Source: UBA2040 sp963977135
GTDB taxonomy: Bacteria; Bacteroidota; Bacteroidia; Flavobacteriales_D; Crocinitomicaceae
NCBI GenBank assembly: GCA_963977135.1
Contig: CAXBNN010000013.1
Coordinates: forward strand, 9,588-73,587
Direction of reading: 5' to 3'
Length of the DNA: 64,000 nt
Position 1 is the stretch's first letter; the number at the start of each line of letters is the position of its first letter. The position numbers and the translations under genes were made by a program. Under the pieces are notes generated by a model, which saw only the letters and a program-made list of their open reading frames with translations, did not search any database and was not told the origin of the DNA. Positions 25,614-34,226 of this stretch are shown here, one piece after another.

Positions 25614-28082
25614 ATGAAAGATATATTTGACACTTCACTTTTTCATTTGGCTGGTGGAGAACAAGAAGCAGAGTTTATTCCATTAATCACTGCTGAAGAA
25701 GAGGAATCGATGAACAAACAGGAATTTGGCGATGAATTGCCAATTCTTTCTTTGCGAAACAACGTTCTTTTTCCAGGAGTAGTAATTCCCATTACCGTTG
25801 GCCGCGACAAATCGATTAAATTGATTCAAGATGCCAATAAAGGAAATAAGATTATTGGTGTCGTTTCTCAGATTGACCAAGACGAAGAGTCGCCAGAATT
25901 TAAGGATTTGCATACTGTAGGAACAGTTGCGCAAATTGTTCGTTTGTTGAAAATGCCCGATGGAAGTTCAACGGCTATTATTCAAGGAAAGCGTCGATTC
26001 AAAATGATCGAAGAAACGCAAAGTGAGCCTTATTTGAAAGCTAAGATTGAAATGCTTTCAGAAGCAACTTTCGATAAGAAAGATAAGAAGTTAGGTTTGA
26101 TGATTGAAAATATCAAAGAACTCGCTTTACAAATCATTCGTGACAGTCCGAATATTCCTTCTGAAGCTTCTTTTGCAATCGGAAATATTGACAGTCCGAC
26201 CTTTCTGGTGAATTTCATTTCATCGAATATGAATGCCGACGTTTCTAAGAAACAAGAAATGTTGGAGGAGTTGAACATGTCGAAACGGGCCGAAAAAATC
26301 ATGGAACACCTTGAATTGGAGTCGCAAATGCTTGACATGCGCAACGAGATTCAGCAAAAGGTAAAAAAAGATTTAGACAAACAACAACGTGACTATATCT
26401 TGCAACAACAAATGCGAACGATTCAAGAAGAATTGGGTGACAATCCTTTTCAAGAAGATGTTAGTGAGTTGGAAGAACGTTCCAAAGTAAAAAAATGGGG
26501 TGAGAAGGAGCAAAAATTGTTCGCCAAAGAACTAGATAAATTGCGCCGAATGAATCCTCAAGGAGCTGAGTATTCAGTGCAGTTGAATTATTTGGATTTG
26601 ATTTTGGATCTTCCTTGGAATCATTTTTCGAAAGATAACTTGGATTTAAAGCGAGCTGAGAGAATTCTAAACCGCGATCATTATGGTTTAGAGGATGTTA
26701 AGGAACGTATCCTTGAATATCTTGCGGTATTGAAGTTGAAAAACGACATGAAAGCACCAATTCTTTGTTTCTATGGACCTCCGGGAGTTGGTAAAACTTC
26801 CTTGGGTAAAAGTATAGCTGAAGCTTTGGGAAGAAAATACATCCGCATGTCCTTAGGTGGCTTACATGATGAGAGTGAAATTCGAGGACATAGAAAAACA
26901 TACATTGGCGCTATGCCGGGACGTATCGTTCAGCAATTGAAAAAATCTGAATATTCTAATCCAGTATTCGTTTTGGATGAAATCGATAAATTAGGTCGAA
27001 GCAATCATGGTGATCCATCTTCTGCATTATTGGAAGTTTTAGATCCGGAGCAAAATCACTCGTTCTATGATAATTACTTAGAAACGGAATACGATTTGTC
27101 TAAGGTGATGTTCATTGCTACAGCTAATGATTTATCGCAAGTTCAGGGTCCATTGCGCGACCGTATGGAGATTATTGATGTAACAGGATATACGGTAGAA
27201 GAGAAAATAGAAATTGCGAAACAACATTTGATACCAAAGCAATTGGCTGAACATGGTTTGACCAAAAAGGACTTTACAATCGATAAGAAATTATTGGAAA
27301 AAGTAGTTGAAGGTTATACTAGCGAATCAGGTGTTCGTGGTTTAGACAAGAAAATAGCGAAATTGGTCCGAAATCGTGCTCGTCAAAAAGCGATGGAGCA
27401 AGAGTATTCGCCAAAAATTACTGAAGCTGATTTATTCGATTTCTTAGGCGCAAGTCGTGAAAGAACCAAATACGATAATAATAAAGTTGCAGGTGTTGTC
27501 ACAGGTCTAGCTTGGACTAGCGTTGGTGGTGATATATTATTTATTGAATCATCAATTACCAAAGGTAAGGGCAAGTTAACTTTGACAGGTAACTTGGGCG
27601 ATGTGATGAAAGAATCTGCAGTTATTGCGATGGAATATTTGAAAGCACACTCTAATTGGTTCAATTTGGATCAAGAGCTTTTCGATGAGCATAATGTTCA
27701 TATTCACGTTCCAGAAGGCGCAACTCCTAAAGATGGACCAAGTGCTGGTGTAACGATGTTAACTTCATTGGCGAGTCTATATACGCAACGAAAAGTGAAG
27801 AAAAACTTGGCAATGACTGGTGAAATCACGCTTCGTGGAGATGTTCTCCCAGTTGGTGGCATCAAAGAGAAAATTCTTGCAGCCAAAAGAGCAAAAATCA
27901 CTGAGATTATCCTTTGCGAGAAAAACAGAAAAGACATCGATAAAATCAAACCAGATTATTTAAAAGGATTGACTTTCCATTTTGTTAGAACAATGAGAGA
28001 AGTTTTAGATATCGCTCTGACAAATGAAAAGGTTGACGATGCTGTGAAAATTGAAATGCCGAAGAAGAAAGAGATAGCATAA
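25614..28082 (+). CDS. lon: ATP-dependent protease Lon
   Basis: 822 aa, full length. N-terminal substrate-binding domain from residue ~42 (LPILSLRNNVLFPGVVIPIT), AAA+ module with Walker A GPPGVGKT at 388-395, Walker B PVFVLDEIDKLG, and the C-terminal protease domain with the catalytic dyad Ser710 (in PKDGPSAGVT) and Lys753 (in GGIKEK). It degrades misfolded and regulatory proteins in the cytosol as a hexamer. An acidic extra N-terminal stretch (residues 1-40) precedes the domain. Lon is usually heat-shock controlled; the upstream gap has an unusual GTC/GAC element rather than a standard -7 box. Confidence 0.97.
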   Translation: MKDIFDTSLFHLAGGEQEAEFIPLITAEEEESMNKQEFGDELPILSLRNNVLFPGVVIPITVGRDKSIKLIQDANKGNKIIGVVSQIDQDEESPEFKDLHTVGTVAQIVRLLKMPDGSSTAIIQGKRRFKMIEETQSEPYLKAKIEMLSEATFDKKDKKLGLMIENIKELALQIIRDSPNIPSEASFAIGNIDSPTFLVNFISSNMNADVSKKQEMLEELNMSKRAEKIMEHLELESQMLDMRNEIQQKVKKDLDKQQRDYILQQQMRTIQEELGDNPFQEDVSELEERSKVKKWGEKEQKLFAKELDKLRRMNPQGAEYSVQLNYLDLILDLPWNHFSKDNLDLKRAERILNRDHYGLEDVKERILEYLAVLKLKNDMKAPILCFYGPPGVGKTSLGKSIAEALGRKYIRMSLGGLHDESEIRGHRKTYIGAMPGRIVQQLKKSEYSNPVFVLDEIDKLGRSNHGDPSSALLEVLDPEQNHSFYDNYLETEYDLSKVMFIATANDLSQVQGPLRDRMEIIDVTGYTVEEKIEIAKQHLIPKQLAEHGLTKKDFTIDKKLLEKVVEGYTSESGVRGLDKKIAKLVRNRARQKAMEQEYSPKITEADLFDFLGASRERTKYDNNKVAGVVTGLAWTSVGGDILFIESSITKGKGKLTLTGNLGDVMKESAVIAMEYLKAHSNWFNLDQELFDEHNVHIHVPEGATPKDGPSAGVTMLTSLASLYTQRKVKKNLAMTGEITLRGDVLPVGGIKEKILAAKRAKITEIILCEKNRKDIDKIKPDYLKGLTFHFVRTMREVLDIALTNEKVDDAVKIEMPKKKEIA

Positions 28083-28088
28083 TTATCT

Positions 28089-28146
28089 GACTTCGACTCC
28101 ACTCAGCCCTCGTTTTACATGACAAGAACTGAGTGGTGTCGAAGTC
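28089..28146. repeat. Inverted repeat after lon (CTTCGACTCCACTCAG word)
   Basis: GACTTCGACTCCACTCAG (28089-28106) and CTGAGTGGTGTCGAAGTC (28129-28146) are reverse complements at 17 of 18 positions, with a 22-nt loop. It starts 7 bp after the lon stop and may terminate lon. A solitary copy of the word occurs at 8424-8439. Confidence 0.75.
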
Positions 28147-28238
28147 TGAAACATAAAAACGTAACCGTTTTCCCTCAAATACGTTTTAAAATATTGGAAC
28201 AGTTATTGCGTTCACAAAACAGTAATACAATTCATAAT

Positions 28239-30311
28239 ATGGTTAAATTCTACCTTCTCAGTACTTTTCTTATTTTCACATCTCTTGTGGCTTTTTCTCA
28301 GGACGAAGAAGAGCAAGACCCAAATTGTAATCCTCCGAGTAAGAAAACACAGCGTTTAATTGATAACGCAATAAATGCAGAAAGTATTCAGTCGGCTGTA
28401 GACAATTTCAATAAGGCAATTGAAGCGGAACCAGACAATGCAAAAGCATATTATGAATATGGTGTTTACGCTTTCAACCAAGGTTTAGGATATTATGAAA
28501 CAGACGATTCTCCAGCGCGTGGTGATAGAAGTTTTGTAAAGGCAGAGCAAATGTTTAATGAAGTTTTGGATCGTTGTGAAGATTATAATGCCGGAACATA
28601 TTATTTTCTCGGAGTTGTAAAATATCTACAAAAAGACCAGGAATCGTCAGTCGCTTGGTTTGAAAAGTTTATTGCCTATAAAAACAACGACAACAATCGC
28701 TTCCCTAATAATTATGGCAAAATGCTTTCCGACGCTAAAGGAGTTTTGAAAGAAATGAAATCTACTCCTATTGCTTCAGCAGCACCAAAGACGGTTCCTT
28801 ATGCTCCATTTAGAGTGCAAAATGTAAGTTCAACAAACGACGAATACTTCCCAATGATTTCACCCGATAATGAGCTCATGTTCTACACGAGAAAGTTGGA
28901 TAGAAGAAACTTAGGAGATATGGTCGGTAATGTAGTCGAGGAATTTACTTTTTCTTATCGTCCAGAAATAAATAAAACCTTTGACAAAGGTAATCCCTTC
29001 AAAGCGCCTTTCAATGACGGTGAATTTACAAGTTACGGTGCGGCTACAATGTCGATAGATAATAAAGAAATGATTATTTGTGCATGTAAAAAACAGGAGG
29101 TGCGAGGTCAAGATTATCTCAACTGCGATTTGTATGAAACAACCTATTCAAGATCGGGAAAAGGCGGAAACGACTACAATTGGACGCCGTTGGAATCTTT
29201 AGGTTCTAATATTAATACAATAGACGGTTGGGAAGGTCAGCCATCTGTTTCTGCGGATGGAAATACACTCTATTTTACTAGCGTTCGCAAAAACTCAAGA
29301 GATAATGATATTTACATTTCTGAAAGAAAGCCGGATGGAACTTGGGGTTTAGCGCGACCATTTGATGAAATCAACACAGATGGTAAAGACAAAAGTCCCT
29401 TTATTCATCAAGATAACGAGACTTTCTATTTTGTTTCGTCAAGTACAGATACACGAAAAGGAGCAGGCGGGACAGATATATTTTATTGTAAAAAGGAAAA
29501 CGGAAAGTGGGGGAAACCAGTAAATATTGGTGAACCTATCAATACACCAGAAGATGAATTAGGAATCTTTGTTTCAACAGACGGCGAGTTGGCGTATTTC
29601 TCTTCTCGAGTAGGAGGAGACTGGAATATTTATGGTTTTGAATTATATGAAGACGCGAGACCAACACCTGTTATGATTATGAAAGGAACCTTAGCCAATA
29701 AAAATGGTGAAACGATTTCTGGTGCTGAGATTGAAGTGTCCTACGGTGAAGGAGAGGAAGTTCAAAAGTTTAAAGTTAATGGCGATGACGGAAAATACGC
29801 TGCCGTTGTCAAAATGGATAGAGCAAAAGATGTGATGGTCGCTGCTAAAAAAGAAGGGCATGCATTTGCTGCCAAAATGATAACAAAAGAAGAAATTCAA
29901 GCTGTTCAGGAGAAGAAAGAGGTTTCTGTGAAAGGAAAGGACATGGAAGTGGAAAAATTGAAACTTGGCAGTTCATATATAATTGACGACATTCTATACA
30001 CAACTGCCTCAGCTGATTTGAACAACAGATCCAAAATGATTTTACGTCAATTTGCTCGCTTTCTCATTGACAACCCGACTGTAAATGTTATAATTCAAGG
30101 TCACACAGATGACGTTGGTGATGATGCCCAAAACATGAAGCTTTCTGATGACAGAGCTAGAGTCGTTAAAGAATATCTTGCTACTCAAGGTGTAAACAAA
30201 TCACGTTTGAAATCGCAAGGTTTTGGAGAAACAATGCCGAAAGTTCCGAATGATTCAGAGGAGAACAGGGCTAAAAATCGACGGACGGAGTTTACTATTG
30301 AGAAATTGTAA
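28239..30311 (+). CDS. PorE-like envelope protein: TPR, PD40 propeller, carboxypeptidase-regulatory and OmpA domains
   Basis: 690 aa from ATG 28239; the upstream in-frame extension runs through the lon repeat and is rejected. A signal peptide ends AFS-Q (~residue 20). Domain order: TPR-like repeats (~residues 35-170), a PD40/WD40-type beta-propeller (190-480, with SPDNELMFYTR, GWEGQPSVSADGNTLYFTS and SPFIHQDNETFYFVS blades), a carboxypeptidase-regulatory-like beta sandwich (~490-570), and an OmpA C-terminal peptidoglycan-binding domain (NVIIQGHTDDVGDDAQNM to KNRRTEFTIEKL). This is the architecture of PorE, a T9SS component; it lacks the lipobox of PorE, and paralogues are common, so the T9SS role is inference. 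Confidence 0.88.
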   Translation: MVKFYLLSTFLIFTSLVAFSQDEEEQDPNCNPPSKKTQRLIDNAINAESIQSAVDNFNKAIEAEPDNAKAYYEYGVYAFNQGLGYYETDDSPARGDRSFVKAEQMFNEVLDRCEDYNAGTYYFLGVVKYLQKDQESSVAWFEKFIAYKNNDNNRFPNNYGKMLSDAKGVLKEMKSTPIASAAPKTVPYAPFRVQNVSSTNDEYFPMISPDNELMFYTRKLDRRNLGDMVGNVVEEFTFSYRPEINKTFDKGNPFKAPFNDGEFTSYGAATMSIDNKEMIICACKKQEVRGQDYLNCDLYETTYSRSGKGGNDYNWTPLESLGSNINTIDGWEGQPSVSADGNTLYFTSVRKNSRDNDIYISERKPDGTWGLARPFDEINTDGKDKSPFIHQDNETFYFVSSSTDTRKGAGGTDIFYCKKENGKWGKPVNIGEPINTPEDELGIFVSTDGELAYFSSRVGGDWNIYGFELYEDARPTPVMIMKGTLANKNGETISGAEIEVSYGEGEEVQKFKVNGDDGKYAAVVKMDRAKDVMVAAKKEGHAFAAKMITKEEIQAVQEKKEVSVKGKDMEVEKLKLGSSYIIDDILYTTASADLNNRSKMILRQFARFLIDNPTVNVIIQGHTDDVGDDAQNMKLSDDRARVVKEYLATQGVNKSRLKSQGFGETMPKVPNDSEENRAKNRRTEFTIEKL

Positions 30312-30322
30312 GCGTTTTAGCT

Positions 30323-30706
30323 CTAAAAATCACTGTCGGTTACAGAAAAATAGTAGTTGTTGTATTGCCGTTTAGGTGGTGATTTTGTATCATTTATTGA
30401 CGTCCAGCTAGCTTCCAATAGGTAGTCTTTCGTGCATGTATCTCCTAGTGTATTTGTAATAATAAAAGTAGCAAAAGAGGCTTTAGGATTAAATGTTATA
30501 GATTCTTTTGTTTTGTATGTATTACTTTGAACTATCGCACTTTCATCTTTAGGAATTAACATAGACTTCTCCACGTTCGTTTGATTACCCGTATATAGTA
30601 CATTAATATCTCCAGAACTATTGTTCGTTACTTCCCATGCTTCAAAAGTTTCTACCCGGCATGAGCATAAAACAGCTAGGCATAGAATTATAAGAATTTT
30701 TTTCAT
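30323..30706 (-). CDS. Lipoprotein of unknown function
   Basis: 127 aa from ATG 30706, chosen because it gives a clean lipoprotein signal (MKKILIILCLAVLCSC, Cys16) and has a TATTTTTG box 31 nt upstream. The mature part is a small all-beta domain (FEAWEVTNNSSGDINVLYTG, KASFATFIITNTLGDTC) with two further cysteines. No family recognised. Convergent with the PorE-like gene, with 11 bp between the stop codons. Confidence 0.65.
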   Translation of the reverse strand: MKKILIILCLAVLCSCRVETFEAWEVTNNSSGDINVLYTGNQTNVEKSMLIPKDESAIVQSNTYKTKESITFNPKASFATFIITNTLGDTCTKDYLLEASWTSINDTKSPPKRQYNNYYFSVTDSDF

Positions 30707-30737
30707 TTTACTATTTTTGTTCGTTCGTAACGAAGTC

Positions 30738-30745
30738 AAAAATAG
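30738..30745 (-). promoter_or_regulatory. -7 box TATTTTTG of the small lipoprotein gene
   Basis: TATTTTTG (minus strand 30745-30738), 31 nt upstream of ATG 30706. Confidence 0.4.
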
Positions 30746-30801
30746 TACGAAGAAAAATAATGCTTCTCAGGGAAAACCCTAATTTTCAGAAATGAACAGT
30801 A

Positions 30802-31548
30802 TTATTTCGCCACATTCAAATCAACCAATTCCAAACATCCTGGTATCTTTCCAGTTTCTGAGTACTGCCAATAGATCACTCTGTTATCATCCAAAGAATG
30901 CGGTCGTCTCGAATAAGCTGCTATCCAAAATTTGTAATTTTTAAAATCGTGTTTGAATTTCGTGTCAAAGAAATGGTGCGATGTATATATAATTGGTCTA
31001 ATCCCTGTTATTCGTTCAACTTCAGTCAACCAGATTTTCATTTTGGCGATCAAATCCTCATCGCTGTAGCCTTCAGTTTCCACGTCGAGCATAGGAGGTA
31101 AATCTATTTCACGCGGTTTCCAACGACTTAAGAAATGTTCCACTTGGGGTCTCGGCAAACTTTTTGGGTCGAAGAAATGATAGGCACCATTTACAATTCC
31201 CATATTATTTAGGGTTTCTCGATTTTCTTCCCATCGGGTATCTAAATGATCATCGCTTTCTGTTGCTTTGCAATAAACGAATTTAATAATCGTATCGTAG
31301 CGCAATTCATCAAAGAGTAGTGGCCAATCAATCTTCCCTTGGTGATGGGAAACATCTATTCCGACCGATGAGAATCCTTCTGGAATTGTCATTAACAGAT
31401 CTATCTTTTTCGCTTTGACTTTTGTCTTTCGATAGAAATAATAGGCAGTTGGCAAACCAGTTAGCAGTACAAATAAAACAACAGCCCAGACCAACATGTA
31501 TTTTGGTTTCGATTTTTTGGAGCTTGTTCTTTTTCTTGTTGCTGACAT
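30802..31548 (-). CDS. Glycoside hydrolase family 25 lysozyme, membrane-anchored
   Basis: 248 aa. A Lys/Arg-rich start (SATRKRTSSKKSK) and one membrane segment (residues ~18-39) anchor a GH25 domain from residue ~60: GIDVSHHQGKIDWPLLF, KFVYCKATES, VNGAYHFFDP, the catalytic Asp-x-Glu in PPMLDVETEG, and the late IYTSHHFFDTKF and VIYWQYSETG. GH25 enzymes cut the MurNAc-GlcNAc bond of peptidoglycan. The gene follows the rplS terminator on the same strand and may be read from its own promoter. Confidence 0.92.
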   Translation of the reverse strand: MSATRKRTSSKKSKPKYMLVWAVVLFVLLTGLPTAYYFYRKTKVKAKKIDLLMTIPEGFSSVGIDVSHHQGKIDWPLLFDELRYDTIIKFVYCKATESDDHLDTRWEENRETLNNMGIVNGAYHFFDPKSLPRPQVEHFLSRWKPREIDLPPMLDVETEGYSDEDLIAKMKIWLTEVERITGIRPIIYTSHHFFDTKFKHDFKNYKFWIAAYSRRPHSLDDNRVIYWQYSETGKIPGCLELVDLNVAK

Positions 31549-31557
31549 TTATTGCAT

Positions 31558-31586
31558 TAAAAAAGGCTCCCAAATTGGAAGCCTTT
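31558..31586 (-). terminator. Terminator after rplS
   Basis: AAAGGCTCCC and GGAAGCCTTT form a stem (one mismatch) around AAATT; the A-run at 31559-31565 reads as a U-tract on the minus strand, 23 bp past the L19 stop. Confidence 0.75.
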
Positions 31587-31608
31587 ACTATATAAAAATA
31601 TAAATTTT

Positions 31609-31977
31609 TTATTTCTTCTTCTCTGTGTGGAAAGAACGTTTCTCACGAATACGAGCTGATTTTCCAGTTCTCTGACGGAAGTAGAAAATACGTGCACGAC
31701 GTACAGAACCTTTTTTCGTTACAACGATGTCTTCCAAGAATGGAGAAGACATTGGGAAGATTCTTTCAACACCAATATTCCCTGACATTTTACGAACTGT
31801 AAAAGTTTCAGTTCCACCTGTTCCACGACGTTGCAAAACAACACCTTGAAACTGCTGAGTACGCTCTTTGGCGCCCTCTTTAATTTTGTAAGAAACGTTT
31901 ACCGTATCACCGCTAGAGAATTTTGGGAAGTCCTTTACTTCCAATAATTCGTTCTGAATTTCTCTTAATATATCCAT
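31609..31977 (-). CDS. rplS: 50S ribosomal protein L19
   Basis: 122 aa, normal length. Family motifs: KFSSGDTVNVSYKIKEG, QFQGVVLQRRGTGGTETFTVRK, ERIFPMSSPFLEDI and RARIFYFRQRTGKSARIREK. L19 sits at the interface of the 30S and 50S subunits. Here it is not next to trmD or rpsP as in many bacteria; it is a single gene with its own terminator. Start ATG 31977. Confidence 0.98.
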   Translation of the reverse strand: MDILREIQNELLEVKDFPKFSSGDTVNVSYKIKEGAKERTQQFQGVVLQRRGTGGTETFTVRKMSGNIGVERIFPMSSPFLEDIVVTKKGSVRRARIFYFRQRTGKSARIREKRSFHTEKKK

Positions 31978-32132
31978 CTTTTCTATTCTAAAATCGTTGT
32001 TTTCCGCTTAAATCGGGGTGCAATATTACGAAGAATTTCTTTATTAACACACGAATAGAAGCTTTTTTTCATCTTTTTTTTAATCAACATCAACTTGTTA
32101 GTTCACTTATGCAAAATTCAGACTTTTAACCG

Positions 32133-32140
32133 TAATTTTG
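32133..32140 (+). promoter_or_regulatory. -7 box TAATTTTG of the TPR lipoprotein operon
   Basis: TAATTTTG is 5 nt upstream of ATG 32146. It fixes the start there, rather than at the in-frame codon at 32095. Confidence 0.55.
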
Positions 32141-32145
32141 ACACA

Positions 32146-32886
32146 ATGAGAACAATTTATTTTTTTCTATCATTCTGTATTCTCGCTGCGTGCAGCAATC
32201 ACGGGGCAGAAGACGCGAAAACTCTCAATGATGAGGGTGTTTCTTTAATGGACAAAGAAGAATACGACAAAGCATCTGTACTTTTTTTGCAAGCCTTAAA
32301 GAAAAAAGATTTACCGAAAGACTTGAACGCAGGTATCTTGAGAAATTTAAGTCTGCTTTATAGTTTTCAAAATGAAAAAGACTCTGCATTGCATTATGCG
32401 AAATTGGGTTTTGAAATTGCAGAGAAAAACAGTTACTTCTTCTATCTCAATAAAGCTGAATATGAATTGCTTACCGATAAAATTGAATTAGCTAAAGATA
32501 ATTATGAGCGAGCGAAAGAATTGAAGCCAGACGAAATGGCGATTTACAATAGCTTAGGAATGATCTATAGTGGAAGTTACGGTGAAGAGTTTATTAATTA
32601 TAAAGAAGCATTAACGAATAATTTAAAGGCATATGAAATCTCACCAAGAGAACCTTTAGCTGAGGCTTTGGCTACAAGTTATATGAATCTTGAACAGTAT
32701 AAAGAGAGTATTCCCCTCTGGGAGAAGTTAATAGGTGAAAATCCTGCTAAAATGGAATATCATTTCCAATTAGGTGTTGCATTTCTGTTTTCAGGAAGAG
32801 AAGAAGAAGGCGAAAAGAAAATTGATTATGCAGCTGAGCGCGACGAAAACTGTCGGGCAATGCTGGAAGAAATGCTGGCTGAATAA
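32146..32886 (+). CDS. TPR-repeat lipoprotein
   Basis: 246 aa. Lipobox LAAC gives Cys16. From residue ~25 it is built of tetratricopeptide repeats (for example LNDEGVSLMDKEEYDKASVL, NLSLLYSFQNEKDSALHYAK and ATSYMNLEQYKESIPLWEKL), a protein-protein interaction scaffold facing the periplasm. Its stop codon overlaps the start of the RimB-like protease by 1 bp (TAATG), so it is the first gene of a four-gene operon with rimK. That coupling of an envelope lipoprotein to cytoplasmic modification enzymes is unexplained. Confidence 0.88.
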   Translation: MRTIYFFLSFCILAACSNHGAEDAKTLNDEGVSLMDKEEYDKASVLFLQALKKKDLPKDLNAGILRNLSLLYSFQNEKDSALHYAKLGFEIAEKNSYFFYLNKAEYELLTDKIELAKDNYERAKELKPDEMAIYNSLGMIYSGSYGEEFINYKEALTNNLKAYEISPREPLAEALATSYMNLEQYKESIPLWEKLIGENPAKMEYHFQLGVAFLFSGREEEGEKKIDYAAERDENCRAMLEEMLAE

Positions 32887-33332
32887 TGGAAAAAATAATA
32901 ATTGGGCGAAAAGATCATGCTGATCTGCCAACCTTTGGATTAAAAAATGTCCCTGTTAAAATAGACTCTGGAGCTTACTCGTCTAGCATTCATTGTGATC
33001 ATATCACTTTAATTGAAGATGGCGACGAGTCTAGTTTGAAGGTTGAGTTTTTTGGAACGGAAGAAAATGAAGCTCCGATTGTTATTTTCGATAAGTTCAT
33101 CACCAAAAAAGTCAGAAGCTCAAGCGGCCAAGAGGAGATTCGTTATTTCGTGCAAGGTGATATAATTCTGTTTGGAAAGAAATACAAAACGAGATTTTCT
33201 CTTTCTGAGCGATTAAATATGCGTTATCCTATACTTTTAGGAAGAAAGTTACTCAATAAGCGCTTTATTGTCGATTCTTCAAAAATTGATCTCTCCAAGA
33301 AGAATTTAAAAACTACCATTTTTATTAAATAA
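32886..33332 (+). CDS. RimB-like retropepsin protease (PF05618 type)
   Basis: 148 aa. The hallmark is VPVKIDSGAYSSSIHCDH with the retropepsin-like Asp27 in DSGA; later strands RYPILLGRKLLNKRFIVD complete the single-domain fold, so it must dimerise to be active. These proteins were once called ATP-dependent zinc proteases. In Pseudomonas, RimB acts with RimK on ribosomal protein S6. Here it lies directly before a RimK-type ligase (9-bp gap), which supports that reading. Complete and of usual length. Confidence 0.88.
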   Translation: MEKIIIGRKDHADLPTFGLKNVPVKIDSGAYSSSIHCDHITLIEDGDESSLKVEFFGTEENEAPIVIFDKFITKKVRSSSGQEEIRYFVQGDIILFGKKYKTRFSLSERLNMRYPILLGRKLLNKRFIVDSSKIDLSKKNLKTTIFIK

Positions 33333-33341
33333 TAGTTAAAT

Positions 33342-34226
33342 ATGAAAATTGCCATTTTATCTCGGAATTCTGATTTGTATTCCACAAAAAGACTTGTTGA
33401 AACTGCAGAAGCTCGAGGTTATAAAGCGCACGTTATAAATCACTTAATTTGCAATATTGAAATTGATCCAACCGGACCAAAATTGTTTTACAACAATCAA
33501 TACCTGGAAGATTTTGATGCAGTAATTCCTAGAATTGGTGCTTCGGTTACTTATTATGGAACAGCGGTTGTTCGTCAATTTGAAATGATGCACGTTTTTA
33601 CCGTGGCAAATTCTAGATCTATTGTTCATTCACGAGATAGATTGAGATGTTTACAATTGCTTTCAAAAGCGAAAATAGGACAACCAAAAACAGTTTTTAC
33701 GAACTATTCTAAAAATGTTGATCATGTTATAGAATCAGTTGGCGGGACACCTGTAGTAATGAAGTTATTGCGCGAGTCAGATGACATTTCATCAATTTTA
33801 GCAGAAGACAAATCATCTGCTGATAGCGTTTTGGAAGCATTCAATGGTGTAAAAGCAAGAGTAATTGTTCAAGAATACATCAAAGAAGCCAAAGGAACGG
33901 ATGTACGTATGATGGTCGTTGATGGTGAAGTTGTTGGGGCAATAAAACGTTTTAACAAGGACAGAGATTTTCAAACGAATACGTCAAGAAGAAAAAAATC
34001 AATTCCAATTGTTCTTTCAGAAGCTGAAATCGACATTGCAGTGCGAGCAGCAAATGCATTGAAATTGGGCGTTGCTGGTGTTGATATCATTCAATCCAAA
34101 AGAGGCCCTCTTGTTTTGAATGTAAATAGTTCACCAGGATTAAAAGAAATTGAATCGGTTACTAAGCTTGATATTGCTGGAAAAATTATTGATTTTATTG
34201 AAAAAAATACGAATCAAGAATCATGA
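33342..34226 (+). CDS. rimK: RimK-type alpha-L-glutamate ligase
   Basis: 294 aa ATP-grasp enzyme. N-terminal KIAILSRNSDLYSTKRLVET and DFDAVIPRIGASVTYYGTAV are RimK-specific; the ATP-grasp core includes PVVMKLLRESDDISSILAED, VQEYIKEAKGTDVRMMVVDG, and the metal-binding VLNVNSSPGLKEIE. RimK adds glutamate to the C-terminus of ribosomal protein S6; relatives glutamylate other substrates. It overlaps the next gene by 4 bp (ATGA at 34223-34226). RimB-like, RimK and AstE-like form a tight cassette. Confidence 0.92.
   Translation: MKIAILSRNSDLYSTKRLVETAEARGYKAHVINHLICNIEIDPTGPKLFYNNQYLEDFDAVIPRIGASVTYYGTAVVRQFEMMHVFTVANSRSIVHSRDRLRCLQLLSKAKIGQPKTVFTNYSKNVDHVIESVGGTPVVMKLLRESDDISSILAEDKSSADSVLEAFNGVKARVIVQEYIKEAKGTDVRMMVVDGEVVGAIKRFNKDRDFQTNTSRRKKSIPIVLSEAEIDIAVRAANALKLGVAGVDIIQSKRGPLVLNVNSSPGLKEIESVTKLDIAGKIIDFIEKNTNQES

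Noticed and set aside
28119..28238. Longer N-terminus for the PorE-like protein
   Set aside because: It reads through the right arm of the inverted repeat after lon and lacks any signal peptide at its start; the ATG at 28239 opens a clean signal peptide.
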